This document shows positions 1 to 9,320 of a stretch of 64,000 nucleotides of DNA, piece after piece. The translations under genes were made by a program, and so were the position numbers. Below the pieces are notes generated by a model. It saw only the letters and a list, made by a program, of their open reading frames with translations. It was not told the origin of the DNA and searched no databases. The first letter of the stretch is position 1. Each line of letters starts with the position of its first letter. The stretch comes from Candidatus Peregrinibacteria bacterium (GTDB lineage: Bacteria; Patescibacteriota; Gracilibacteria; UBA1369; LOWO2-01-FULL-3), in NCBI GenBank assembly GCA_026395515.1, contig JAPLYN010000001.1, forward strand, positions 162,561 through 226,560. Reading direction: 5' to 3'.

Positions 1-3000
1 TTGGTCCTTGGTTGCAGTTATGAAAGGATTATCGCTTAGAACCTCAGCAAACAATCTACGAACACTCGTCTGTGGTCCCTTTGGAATAAATTTCTGATAA
101 TACTTTGCTCCAATAAAATATTCTTCCCATTTTTGATTTGGCTCTGGTTTAATTTCTGGAGCCTTTTGAGTTTCTACTGGCGCTTCAATTTTTTGTGTAT
201 CAACGGTCTTTGCAGGAGTTTCTACTGGTTTAGTTTTAATATCTCGAGAAACTGGAGCCGTATCCTGAATTAAAGTAGATTTCAAAATTATGAGATCTTT
301 TTCTTTCTGAGTGCTATCAGTTGTAGAGTCACCAGTAGCAGTGTTTTTCCCAAGATCAGATGTTCCAGCAGAACCATTTCCAGTTAGGCTTGTGTCAGTT
401 GTTCCAGTGCCTTTATTTGAGCTATCAGTAGTTCCGCTATTATTGCCAGAACCATCTGTCTTGTTTGTATTTCCATTAGAATTGGTTCCAGCTTTATTAG
501 GGGATACTCTTGTTGTTTTATTGCCACCATTGGACACTCCAGCATTTTGGCCAATATTATCTAGAATTTGTTGTAAGCCAGTTGATTGAGTGCCATCAGC
601 GCTCGTACCACCGGAAGAAGTATTTCCAGTATTATAGTCGCCACCAGAGCTATTATTACCACCAGTATTACTAGTTCCGTTTCCATTTTCTGTGCTGGTC
701 GCAGCGGCATTATTTTGATCTTCAATCTTTTTTAATAAATCATCATATCCAGCAATTTCATGATAGACATAACTGGAAAGCTGCACCTGATTGGCATTAG
801 CATCTGGCACATTTTTCTTTTGGCCTTCGGGAATACTTCCATCACCAGTTTTTGCAGGACCCACCGGTAATTTATCTTTTGATCCAGGATTCCAGGATTC
901 CGGACTGAAACATTCATTTGTAAATTCAGGGACTGTGGTCAAAGACTTAATGAATTTTTGCATTTCCTTCAAGAAATCTTGAACCCAAACAAATTCAAAT
1001 TCGTCACCAGCTTTTCCTACACCACTCTGATCTCCGGCTCCATCACCTGCTCCTTGTCCACCATTTCCGCCACCATTGCCAGCATTTCCTTGGAACTGAG
1101 CCAATGGATCAAACACATTATCTTTTTCTTCCGGCACAGCCTTATTGAAATTCATATCAAATGAGCTCTTGTTTCCATTCAATACAAGATACGCCGCTTC
1201 ATAACCAAAAGCCGCTTGAGTGCCCGCAGGAGAAGGTAAAAGAGTGTGATCAGCGACGTAAGCATTACCTTGATTGTTTGCATCACCATTCAAGTAGTAT
1301 TGAAGAATATATTGGTGTTTCTCGTCGATATTCATCTTTAACCAACTCAAAGCATCATAAATCTTTTTGCTAGAACCTTTTTCCAAATTAAACCCTGAGG
1401 CAGGACTATCTATGTCATTATTATTTACTACCGGAGATAGGTAGTTATTTAAAATTGCATCAGTGATTTCTTTTGGAGTGTATTTATCAGGCGCAGCATT
1501 CGGATCAATTATTCTATAACTACCTGGGACTGCAGCGAGCTCTGTCGCCTTCGTAATAATTGCAGATTGCAATTGAGCCATATTGGTAATATTCGGATCA
1601 AAAAGATTCACATATTTAACCTTCTGAATTTGACCAGGATAAACTGGAGGATTTGTGTCACCTAAGCTATTAATAATTGCTTGTACATCAAGATTTGGCT
1701 TGTTTGGCTGATTTTTGTCGGCTGGATAAGATGGACCCTTCGAAGGTGCTGTCTGGAAAGCTACATATCTTGGATTATCAATTGGCAGACTGAAAGCCGT
1801 TTGAGATTTCATCTGCTGAGAAATTGTATAGTCAGTCGGTTCGTTGTGAAGAATCAAACTCGGAAGTTTCTTCACGCTATCTGCCTTTACCACCAGAGTC
1901 ACATCCTTATCTACACCAGCCTTTTTATTTGGGAAGGAAGAGACGCTATATGGAATTGTATAACTTCCATCATGAGATAATAATTTTCTGGCAATTTCTT
2001 GAGTATCCCAGCTTGGAATTGCATATTTCGTATCATCTTCCTTGAAGTCATAATATTTAGAATCATATATTCCGTCGCCATCGCTGTCTTTCCATTCATA
2101 ATCTGTTAAACCATTCCCATCATTATCAACTCCATCAAATAATCCGTAATTATCTGCGAAATCTTTTAGAGTAATTTTAGGATTACTATTGAGAATAATT
2201 TCGCTAGCATCCACTTTATCTCTGCCAGCCCAAATAGATGTCTTCGGGTTGAAAGTGCTGTTTTCTGCCGTGCCATTATCAGTTTCATAATCATTTTGTC
2301 GAGCCTTGGAACTGCTAATAAAAGTTTCAAACTGCTTCATCAATTGACCGTAAAAATCAGGCTCGATATTGAAGCTTGAACCATCGCTTGTAGAAGAATC
2401 CAAAACAAATTTGTAAGGATTTGAGTCAGTAGAAATGTCCGTCACGCTTGGTAATCCTGTATAGCAAGAATTGAAATAAACCTGATCCACGTCATCATAT
2501 TTGTGGTAGTCAGTTTGAAGACCTCCTGGAAATTGATAGCTATCTACATGAGTTGTGTAGTCATTTTTGTTTCCAGAATTTTGGCCAAGATTATTCCTTT
2601 TTACTTTTTCCGGAAACTTCAAACGATCTCCCAATCCAGGAATTGACATCAACACTGGCGCCAAACTTCCAGCAGGATCTAGCACCGGCATAGAAGCCAC
2701 CATTCCTAAACATCTATCACTATTTTTGTTTGTGGAATTTGCATTACAACCAGCGGAGTCATCATATGCACCATAATTGTAACCATCACCTTTGTTATGA
2801 TAGAGAGTAAAGATTGCTCCTTGGCTATTCGCATTATAAAAATCAGGATTATTGAAATCCAAACCAGTAGGAGTATCCAAGAGAACATACGCTTCTGGCT
2901 TGCCTTGAGGATCAGTATTAGTAGTTAATCCATCTTTGTTGACTGTAAAAGAAAAATATTGTTTGGCCGGCTTTCCAGCTCTATAAAAATCTACACTGAA

Positions 3001-5148
3001 ATAACCGACTACTGCTGCTGCATCTCCATCGTCCACGCTTTCATTAGGAATTACTTTTACCTGATAAGGAAAATTTTTTAACTGTTGAGATGGGACATTT
3101 TTATTGTCATTGATAGTATCTATTACGTACTTCACCGCCTGATATGAATTCTCAATCGCCTGATCAAAGCTATAGGAATAATTTAAATTTTGACCATTTA
3201 CCTTCACGATCACGTCACCTTTTTGGAATGCTTGCTCAATAGGGCCCTTATAATTTGCACCTTTTCCAGCCAACGGATTATGTATGAACGCCGAGATTCC
3301 ATAAGCAGGATTATCTTCAATCACTGCTCCTGTGTCATAAGTGCCATCACTATTTGCCTGACCGGCATAAGCTCCTCCAGTCGCTGTAAATAATTCAGAA
3401 TCTTTAACACCTATTGAAACCGGTGAAAGCATTCTCGTGTACACACCAGCGGTGTGTAGATCCGTAGCTGTAGCACCGTTATCTGATCGTAGTGAGCGAG
3501 TAAGTACTGAATATTTACCTCCAACTGCCTTAGGATTAAATGCTAGATTTTTATCGAAATAACTGGATTTAGTAGAACCAAGAAGTGGGAAACATTGCTT
3601 AGGACTATCAATTACAGCGGCATCAGTACCGTTGATATACCACTTTGAATCTTGCTCGTTTTTATAATTAAAATTATAGAATAAGCTCGCCGCTGTGCCT
3701 TGTAGTCCATTATTTGTCGCTTCAATTTGAAAATCCTTATCTCCAATCTTTCCTGTAAGTTGTGAGTAGTCAACCAAGTTCAAAGGTTCCTGAATTTTTG
3801 TTGCCACTTCATTTATTTTTTTCTCTAAAGCTTCGTTTACACTCTTGAGATAATATTTTGTATACTCATCTTTAATTCCAATCAGACCTACTACACTATC
3901 TACATTAGGGCTGCCGTTAGCGTTTTTGTCGTAACGAGCGGTGTTGTATGAGAAATCATTTACACTGCCAATGTATTTGCTTAACACCTGATAATACGGA
4001 ATTAAATTCTGATCAATAATTGATTTAGCATAAATATCTGGCACGCTCGCTAGAGGATTTGCAGATGAAAGAAAGTCCTGCAATGCCTTATTCTCAACCT
4101 TTGGTTTGATGTCGGCTGGTATATCCTTAAGCACTTCCGTACTTTGACTACTCAACTCTTGCGCCCAGAATTTGTTGTAGCGCATGTAAGCCAAATCCTC
4201 GAACGAAGTGATGTATTTCAAATACTGCTTGAATGAATCAGGATTGAGTTGTTCTTCTTCATGAACCAAATCTCCGAAGAACATTCTCCTATCAAACTTT
4301 GAAAACATTTCAACGCCCTCGTAGTACAAATGATTCTTATCAAAATATTCTGCCAACTGTTCACGGCCAGTAAAATCATCACTAGGAGATCTGATTACCC
4401 CATGCCAGATTTCCGGCTTAGGAAAGGACACAGATGCATTTCGCTCATAGCTCTTGGTCTTAGGATTATATGAGTAAGCTTGATCAGAAAAATCCGTATA
4501 TGGGAACATGCTGATATAGCGATTTCCACCTTTGTTCACTACCGGAAGTGGAATATCACCCACAAGAACTACTCCTGCCAACCTGTTTTTATTAGCACCG
4601 TCACCATTGCGATAAAGATTCTCCAAAGCGCTAGCTAAATCTTGTACTGAATCCTTATTTTTATCGAAGAAAATGATTTTCACATCTGTAAGATCATTGT
4701 TTTTGCGTACATCTTCGGCATATCGTAGGACTCTATGGCCTAATTCTGTATCTGAAAGCTTGCTATTGTACTGAGGATACTGCGCCTTTAAGCCATCATA
4801 AGCATTTTTATCCTGATCGAGACTCACATCTACCACTACTGCAACTAAGTCATAAACCGTAGTAACAGAATTTGGCTTGTCTGCTTTAGGAACAAATCCA
4901 TTATCAGCAAAAGCCGTATTGGAACCAGGGAGTAAATCTTTTAATGAAGAAGTACTAACGCTTTGATGATCTGCTACTACAGGAGTAGTTGTGTCGAAAG
5001 TTGTAATTCCAGCAGCGGCTCTAGCGACAGGTATGGAAATTATTTCCCCACCTAGCATCACAAAGAGCATCAAAACGCTGATTAATTTCTGTCCAAAATT
5101 TTTATTTGCGAGCAGATTTTTCAAGGCAAACGAGGGGTAATTTACCAA
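1..5148 (-). CDS. Giant secreted protein, PDZ-like, possibly protease-related (3' end outside window)
   Basis: I read an uninterrupted minus-strand frame of about 1,716 codons that leaves the window at position 1, so the C-terminus is missing. The N-terminus carries a Lys-rich stretch and a hydrophobic segment ending near PVARAAAG, a good secretion signal. Around residue 197 is LVGDIPLPVV, followed by FPYTDFSD and an HGVIRSPSDD block, weakly reminiscent of C25/gingipain-like peptidases; NSCYTG near residue 895 could be a catalytic Cys, but this is speculative. A PDZ-like segment (GDVIVKVNGQ) lies near residue 640. Two DxDGxG-type, TSP3-like calcium motifs (DNDGNG, DSDGDG) lie near residues 1010-1025. 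A Gly/Asn/Ser/Thr-rich linker spans roughly residues 1480-1615. The start is uncertain: TTG at 5148 lies 6 nt after a TAGAAT box; TTG at 5124 gives a tidier signal peptide. Function unknown; probably cell surface. Confidence 0.8.
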   Translation of the reverse strand, partial: MVNYPSFALKNLLANKNFGQKLISVLMLFVMLGGEIISIPVARAAAGITTFDTTTPVVADHQSVSTSSLKDLLPGSNTAFADNGFVPKADKPNSVTTVYDLVAVVVDVSLDQDKNAYDGLKAQYPQYNSKLSDTELGHRVLRYAEDVRKNNDLTDVKIIFFDKNKDSVQDLASALENLYRNGDGANKNRLAGVVLVGDIPLPVVNKGGNRYISMFPYTDFSDQAYSYNPKTKSYERNASVSFPKPEIWHGVIRSPSDDFTGREQLAEYFDKNHLYYEGVEMFSKFDRRMFFGDLVHEEEQLNPDSFKQYLKYITSFEDLAYMRYNKFWAQELSSQSTEVLKDIPADIKPKVENKALQDFLSSANPLASVPDIYAKSIIDQNLIPYYQVLSKYIGSVNDFSYNTARYDKNANGSPNVDSVVGLIGIKDEYTKYYLKSVNEALEKKINEVATKIQEPLNLVDYSQLTGKIGDKDFQIEATNNGLQGTAASLFYNFNYKNEQDSKWYINGTDAAVIDSPKQCFPLLGSTKSSYFDKNLAFNPKAVGGKYSVLTRSLRSDNGATATDLHTAGVYTRMLSPVSIGVKDSELFTATGGAYAGQANSDGTYDTGAVIEDNPAYGISAFIHNPLAGKGANYKGPIEQAFQKGDVIVKVNGQNLNYSYSFDQAIENSYQAVKYVIDTINDNKNVPSQQLKNFPYQVKVIPNESVDDGDAAAVVGYFSVDFYRAGKPAKQYFSFTVNKDGLTTNTDPQGKPEAYVLLDTPTGLDFNNPDFYNANSQGAIFTLYHNKGDGYNYGAYDDSAGCNANSTNKNSDRCLGMVASMPVLDPAGSLAPVLMSIPGLGDRLKFPEKVKRNNLGQNSGNKNDYTTHVDSYQFPGGLQTDYHKYDDVDQVYFNSCYTGLPSVTDISTDSNPYKFVLDSSTSDGSSFNIEPDFYGQLMKQFETFISSSKARQNDYETDNGTAENSTFNPKTSIWAGRDKVDASEIILNSNPKITLKDFADNYGLFDGVDNDGNGLTDYEWKDSDGDGIYDSKYYDFKEDDTKYAIPSWDTQEIARKLLSHDGSYTIPYSVSSFPNKKAGVDKDVTLVVKADSVKKLPSLILHNEPTDYTISQQMKSQTAFSLPIDNPRYVAFQTAPSKGPSYPADKNQPNKPNLDVQAIINSLGDTNPPVYPGQIQKVKYVNLFDPNITNMAQLQSAIITKATELAAVPGSYRIIDPNAAPDKYTPKEITDAILNNYLSPVVNNNDIDSPASGFNLEKGSSKKIYDALSWLKMNIDEKHQYILQYYLNGDANNQGNAYVADHTLLPSPAGTQAAFGYEAAYLVLNGNKSSFDMNFNKAVPEEKDNVFDPLAQFQGNAGNGGGNGGQGAGDGAGDQSGVGKAGDEFEFVWVQDFLKEMQKFIKSLTTVPEFTNECFSPESWNPGSKDKLPVGPAKTGDGSIPEGQKKNVPDANANQVQLSSYVYHEIAGYDDLLKKIEDQNNAAATSTENGNGTSNTGGNNSSGGDYNTGNTSSGGTSADGTQSTGLQQILDNIGQNAGVSNGGNKTTRVSPNKAGTNSNGNTNKTDGSGNNSGTTDSSNKGTGTTDTSLTGNGSAGTSDLGKNTATGDSTTDSTQKEKDLIILKSTLIQDTAPVSRDIKTKPVETPAKTVDTQKIEAPVETQKAPEIKPEPNQKWEEYFIGAKYYQKFIPKGPQTSVRRLFAEVLSDNPFITATKDQ

Positions 5149-5154
5149 GAGTGA

Positions 5155-5183
5155 ATTCTACTCTTCTAATCAGTTAAAAACAA
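5155..5183 (-). promoter_or_regulatory. Promoter of the giant secreted protein
   Basis: On the minus strand, TTGTTT (5178-5183) and TAGAAT (5155-5160) are separated by 17 nt. Only 6 nt separate the -10 box from the TTG at 5148, so the mRNA may be leaderless if that TTG is used. Confidence 0.5.
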
Positions 5184-5258
5184 TTTTTATAGACCACTAA
5201 ATCTAACAAAAATCCCGCTTTCCGTTGACGAAAAGTTTAGCTATTGTAGTAGACGAAT

Positions 5259-6077
5259 TTATTTCAATTTTTTCAGAGATGGATGCCCCAAAATTGATGT
5301 CATTTGATAAATGGCAATTTGATTTAATTTCAATAATCTTTTTTCTGGCTCAATTCCCAATTTTATAAATTCAGCATTTAGACTTTCCAGATTAGAAAGA
5401 ACCACTAACTGCTCAATTGTCGCATAATCTCGAATATTGCCATTTTTGTCAGAATTTTTATCTCTCCAATCTTTTGCTGTTACATTGAATAAGGCTTTAT
5501 TCAAAAGATCTGCTTCAGTCGCATAAATAAATTTTCCAGGAATATTTTCAATTTTCAAAGGAATCAAATTTTGTTTTATGGCATCCGTATGTATTTTGTA
5601 ATTTACTTTCGCCAATTCTCGTTTTATATTCCAGCCAAGAGACAATCTGTTATTTTCATCTTCTTTAAGTCTCTGGAATTCTTTGATCAGGTATAATTTA
5701 AACTCCGGGCTAAGCCATGTTGCAAATTCAAAAGCAATATCTTTGTGAGCAAAAGTTCCTCCATATCTACCGGTACTCGATCTAATACCAATGGCATTTG
5801 TGGACTTTATCCACATAGATGAGGACACTATAAAACCATTTGTGCCAACTTCATTTTTAATCTTATGGAATTCCATAAGATTAAAATCTGGGTTATGTAA
5901 TTTTTCCCACGCACCCATAAACTGCACGCTATATTTTGTAGTAAGCCAATTTGCGATAACCACCCCACTATCATAAGTTTTACATTTTGCCATATCCGTG
6001 AGAGAAATATAATCTTGATCTGATTGGTTAGAGATAATGATTTCTATTCCTTTGACAATAATTTTTTGTTTGTTCAT
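5259..6077 (-). CDS. KilA-N domain protein, copy 1
   Basis: A 272-residue protein with the KilA-N signature: DYISLTDMAK near residue 22, then WEKLHNPDFN, GRYGGTFAHKDIAFEFATW and LSPEFKLYLIKEFQRLK through about residue 140. KilA-N is a small DNA-binding fold common in phage and mobile-element regulators. The C-terminal half (KRELAKVNYKIHTDAIKQN onward) is probably helical and is very similar to the paralogue at 52940-53761. No transposase, integrase or phage gene is adjacent. The paralogues also share a palindrome just upstream of the start, which suggests autoregulation or cross-regulation. A DNA-binding regulator is likely; its targets are unknown. Confidence 0.8.
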   Translation of the reverse strand: MNKQKIIVKGIEIIISNQSDQDYISLTDMAKCKTYDSGVVIANWLTTKYSVQFMGAWEKLHNPDFNLMEFHKIKNEVGTNGFIVSSSMWIKSTNAIGIRSSTGRYGGTFAHKDIAFEFATWLSPEFKLYLIKEFQRLKEDENNRLSLGWNIKRELAKVNYKIHTDAIKQNLIPLKIENIPGKFIYATEADLLNKALFNVTAKDWRDKNSDKNGNIRDYATIEQLVVLSNLESLNAEFIKLGIEPEKRLLKLNQIAIYQMTSILGHPSLKKLK

Positions 6078-6086
6078 GGTGAAAAA

Positions 6087-6109
6087 TGAGTTAAATATTA
6101 ATCAACTCA
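6087..6109. promoter_or_regulatory. Palindromic operator upstream of KilA-N copy 1
   Basis: The imperfect palindrome TGAGTT-N11-CAACTCA lies between a minus-strand TAGAAT box (6111-6116 region) and the start codon at 6077, so it would cover the transcription start. A nearly identical element lies at the same place before KilA-N copy 2 (53770-53793), while flanking DNA is less conserved. This arrangement fits a repressor operator. Confidence 0.55.
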
Positions 6110-6180
6110 AAATTCTACCCATCAAATCTAAAATTTTCTTAAAATAAACTTAAATTAATTCTAAAATATTCCACCCCCAC

Positions 6181-6213
6181 AAAAAAAGCCCGACCACTAA
6201 GGCCGAGCTTTTT
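6181..6213 (-). terminator. Terminator of the pilus operon
   Basis: On the minus strand a 10-bp stem (AAGCTCGGCC pairing with GGTCGGGCTT, with two G-U pairs) is followed by seven T. It lies just after the pilin stop codon. Confidence 0.8.
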
Positions 6214-6235
6214 AAATTGAAAATTAATCAGATCA

Positions 6236-6739
6236 TCACTGTGTCAAAACTGCATAGCAAGGAACAGTAGTTGCTGGAGCAGCAGCAGCAGCTACAGGAG
6301 TACCAATTGTAACGGAGAAATCAGCAGTATTACAATTTGCGTTACCATTTGTGAGTATTTCAACTTGTGCCCACACACCAAACGCATAGGAACCAAAAGC
6401 TTTAACAAAATAATATTTAAAACCTGTGGTTGGATCCGCTGGCAAAGTTCCACCAAAGTCTGCTTTTAGTTCTGCCCAAGTATTTGTGCCTCCATAATTA
6501 GCATACGCTAAACCATCAGCTATAACACCAGAAAGAACCGGATAAGGTTTACCTGCAAGATTTGCATTGATTAAAACTTTTTGTATTTTCTGTAAACTAG
6601 CTATTCTCGCAGTATCTCTACCTTTTGCAGGTGCGCCGAGTAATGTTGGAAGGAATGCTACGGCCAATACCGCAATGATCGCAATAACGATCAAAAGCTC
6701 GATCAGGGTGAAACCCTTTTTTGAGTTCATCTTTTTCAT
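6236..6739 (-). CDS. Type IV pilin / pseudopilin (GspG-like)
   Basis: A 167-residue prepilin. The short Lys-rich leader MKKMNSKKG is followed by FTLIELLIVIAIIAVLAVAF, the classic prepilin peptidase site (G before F) with Glu at mature position 5 and the hydrophobic alpha-1 helix. The Gly/Ala-rich globular domain has two Cys residues (NANCN and VPCYAV) that could close a disulfide loop. It is the last gene of the pilus cluster but also has its own promoter, as expected for an abundant structural subunit. It ends in UGA, showing that UGA is a stop in this genome. No prepilin peptidase or PilT retraction ATPase is visible in the window. Confidence 0.92.
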   Translation of the reverse strand: MKKMNSKKGFTLIELLIVIAIIAVLAVAFLPTLLGAPAKGRDTARIASLQKIQKVLINANLAGKPYPVLSGVIADGLAYANYGGTNTWAELKADFGGTLPADPTTGFKYYFVKAFGSYAFGVWAQVEILTNGNANCNTADFSVTIGTPVAAAAAPATTVPCYAVLTQ

Positions 6740-6768
6740 AGGAAAAATTTTATAAGGAATTTAACCTC

Positions 6769-6796
6769 ATTCTACTCGATGGAGAAAAAAAGACAA
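6769..6796 (-). promoter_or_regulatory. Promoter of the pilin gene
   Basis: Minus-strand TTGTCT (6791-6796) and TAGAAT (6769-6774) with a 16-nt spacer. It lies in the 77-nt gap between pilC and the pilin, giving a short untranslated leader of about 25 nt. Confidence 0.6.
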
Positions 6797-6816
6797 GAAA
6801 TTTTTCTGTACTGAAA

Positions 6817-8073
6817 TTATAAATTAGAACTCAAACTTGAAAGTTTCATAATTGGCAACATCACCGCAGCCACGACTGTTCCCACAGTTAAGCCAATAAC
6901 GATAAGAATCACTGGTTCAATAATTTTGGAAATTCCTTGCACCGCAGTATCCACTTCATCTTCATAAAAGATCGCCACCTTCGCAGTGATCTCATCCAAC
7001 TGTGCAGTTTTCTCACCGACATCAATCATGTTTACCAACATTGGAGGAAAAAGATTAGAATCGCTCAAGTTTTCCGCTAGGGGAATACCTTGTTTAATAT
7101 CTTCTACAGCCAATAAAAGTCTTCTTCTATAAACTTCATTACCAATTGAATTTGCAGTAATTTCTAGAGTTCTCACAATGGATACATTACTATCCAAAAG
7201 ATTGCTCAATGATCTGGCAAATCTAGCCAAATAGGATTCCTTAAATAGTATTCCGAAAATTGGAATATTTAATTTTACTTTATCCAAAGTATACTTACCC
7301 ACATCTGTTTTTTTGAAAATCATGAAGAAAATTACTAGGGCAACTACTGCACCCACGATAATCATCCATTGATTGATCATGAAATCGCTAAGTCCAACTA
7401 CGAGCTGAGTTACAAGCGGCAAATCACCTTTAGCTTGGGCAAATAATTCCTTTAATTTTGGAATTACAAACACCATCAGTCCGGCAACCACGATAATCAA
7501 CAATGAAAAAATCACCACCGGATAAATCATCGCACTCTTTACCTTCGATTTAATTGAGTAAGCTTTTTCTGCATCACTAGCCAAATTTTCCAAGACACGA
7601 CTTAATTGTCCAGAAGCTTCTCCTGATTCCACCATACCAATTTCTGGTTCTGAGAAAACTTCAGGATAAGGAATCATGGAAACTGACAAACTATCACCAG
7701 CTTCAATTCTTTCTGCCAAATCTTTTACCACCATCTGTAGACGTGGACTTGTGCTCATTTGCGCTACAAGTGATTTTAGTGACATTACCATCGGAATACC
7801 GGCATTAATCATCACTGATAATAGATGAAAAAAAGTAGCTTTATCTTTTACTTTTACACTTGAGTGCTGCAAGAAATAGCTATTCACTTTGTTGTACCAA
7901 TCCAAGATAGGATTACCAGTATTTTTTGATTCTCCCAAGCCAGTTTTATCTAGGACAATTGCGCTAGATTTTTCCTCTTGGATATTAAGAACCACCCTAT
8001 CTTTGGACGCATTTTGTCCGGCGATTTGGAAGGTCTCTGTCCCCATGGTGGCAAAATCTTTTTTCTCTGGCAT
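6817..8073 (-). CDS. pilC: Type IV pilus inner-membrane platform protein PilC (GspF family)
   Basis: A 418-residue protein with two GspF/T2SF domains. The first begins near residue 75 (KDKATFFHLLSVMINAGIP) and the second near residue 285 (YLARFARSLSNLLDSNVS). Hydrophobic segments near residues 180-210, 235-255 and 380-405 match the family's three membrane helices. GEKTAQLDEI near residue 355 matches the conserved GE motif of the second domain. PilC anchors the assembly ATPase and moves pilin subunits into the fibre. It starts 2 nt after pilB ends, so the two are very likely co-translated. Length is normal for the family. Confidence 0.93.
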   Translation of the reverse strand: MPEKKDFATMGTETFQIAGQNASKDRVVLNIQEEKSSAIVLDKTGLGESKNTGNPILDWYNKVNSYFLQHSSVKVKDKATFFHLLSVMINAGIPMVMSLKSLVAQMSTSPRLQMVVKDLAERIEAGDSLSVSMIPYPEVFSEPEIGMVESGEASGQLSRVLENLASDAEKAYSIKSKVKSAMIYPVVIFSLLIIVVAGLMVFVIPKLKELFAQAKGDLPLVTQLVVGLSDFMINQWMIIVGAVVALVIFFMIFKKTDVGKYTLDKVKLNIPIFGILFKESYLARFARSLSNLLDSNVSIVRTLEITANSIGNEVYRRRLLLAVEDIKQGIPLAENLSDSNLFPPMLVNMIDVGEKTAQLDEITAKVAIFYEDEVDTAVQGISKIIEPVILIVIGLTVGTVVAAVMLPIMKLSSLSSNL

Positions 8074-8075
8074 TT

Positions 8076-9320
8076 TTAATCTGATTTACGTGCTACACGA
8101 TATACTTCATCGAGAGTTGTCATTCCTTGAAGAGCTTTTACGATACCGGCCTGTTCTAGTGTGACCATTCCGTTTTTCAAAGCAGCTTCTTCAATATCTA
8201 GCATATTTGCGCTGCTACCAATCAGTCTGCGCAATTCATTATTCATTCTAAATACTTCATAAAGACCCACACGTCCTACATAACCAACGTTATTACATTC
8301 AGCACATCCTACAGCTTCATAAAACTGCATTCCTGTAAGTAAAGCTGGATCAATTTCTCCTTCAGCTTTCAATCTGGACATCGCTTTTTTAACGAGTTCC
8401 AAAAGTTCTGGAGAAGTTGTGGCAGGTTTTTTGCATTTTTCACAAACTCTACGCACCAACCTTTGAGCAATAATTAATTCAATAGTTGAGTTCAAAAGAT
8501 ATGGTTCAATTCCCATATTTATCAAACGAGTAATAGATTCAATCGCACTATTTGTATGCAAAGTAGAAAACACCAAATGTCCTGTAAGTGAAGCCTCAAT
8601 TGCAGTATTAGCCGTCTCTTTATCACGTATTTCTCCGACCATGATGATGTTCGGATCCTGACGTAGAGCGGTTCTCATTCCAGATGCAAAATCATAATCA
8701 ATATCATGATGCACCTGACTTTGGTTTAGACCATCAAGCTGGATTTCCACCGGGTCCTCAATAGTCAAAATGTTTACTTCAACTGTATTTAATTTTGTCA
8801 GACAAGAATACAAAGTAGTAGTCTTACCTGATCCAGTAGGACCTGTATTGATAATAATTCCATTAGGAGATTTCAGTGCCAATTCCAAATTTTTCAAAGA
8901 CATACCGGTAATTCCCAATTCCATCAAATCAGGGATTTTTCTCGATTTATCCTGAATACGCATTACAATCTTTTCTCCATTTACCGTAGGAAGAGTAGAA
9001 ACACGAAGATCCATTTGGCGACCTTCTTTTGTAGTTACATCTGCACGTCCATCTTGAGGTAAACGTTGTTCATCAATCTTCAAATTAGACATGATTTTAA
9101 TTCTAGAAACCACGGCTGGATGTAGATTTGTAGGATATTCTACGATTTTACGCAAAACACCATCCACACGATAACGAATTCTCACATAGTGTTGTTCCGG
9201 CTCAATATGAATATCACTCGAACGTAGATCTAGGGCATAGCTGATCGCCACTAAAACCATTTGAGGAATATTAGCGGATAGAATGCTATCTTCTAGTTGT
9301 TTTTGTTTATCTTCGTTCAT
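8076..9320 (-). CDS. pilB: Type IV pilus extension ATPase PilB (GspE family), short form
   Basis: A 414-residue secretion ATPase. Visible motifs are Walker A GPTGSGKT (residues 160-167), the Asp box LTIEDPVEIQ (about 185-194), Walker B IIMVGEIRD (about 225-233), the His box around GHLVFSTLHTN (about 247-257), and a zinc-binding tetra-Cys site (CEKCKK and CAECNN). The protein starts directly in the N2 domain (SSDIHIEPE) and lacks the N-terminal GspE_N/MshEN domain found in typical PilB of about 550-570 residues. It abuts the PilO-like gene without a gap (stop 9321, start 9320). It powers pilus assembly at the cytoplasmic face. Confidence 0.93.
   Translation of the reverse strand: MNEDKQKQLEDSILSANIPQMVLVAISYALDLRSSDIHIEPEQHYVRIRYRVDGVLRKIVEYPTNLHPAVVSRIKIMSNLKIDEQRLPQDGRADVTTKEGRQMDLRVSTLPTVNGEKIVMRIQDKSRKIPDLMELGITGMSLKNLELALKSPNGIIINTGPTGSGKTTTLYSCLTKLNTVEVNILTIEDPVEIQLDGLNQSQVHHDIDYDFASGMRTALRQDPNIIMVGEIRDKETANTAIEASLTGHLVFSTLHTNSAIESITRLINMGIEPYLLNSTIELIIAQRLVRRVCEKCKKPATTSPELLELVKKAMSRLKAEGEIDPALLTGMQFYEAVGCAECNNVGYVGRVGLYEVFRMNNELRRLIGSSANMLDIEEAALKNGMVTLEQAGIVKALQGMTTLDEVYRVARKSD

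Noticed and set aside
311..3393. Many short plus-strand reading frames across the first 5 kb
   Set aside because: They lie opposite one continuous minus-strand frame with coherent protein sequence, and have no signals of their own.
5259..6077. KilA-N genes as part of a prophage or insertion sequence
   Set aside because: No integrase, transposase, capsid or terminal repeats flank either copy; both lie among housekeeping genes.
6181..6240. Alternative genetic code (UGA as Gly) as in Gracilibacteria
   Set aside because: Genes such as the pilin and miaA end at UGA at the natural family length, and no in-frame UGA is needed inside genes.
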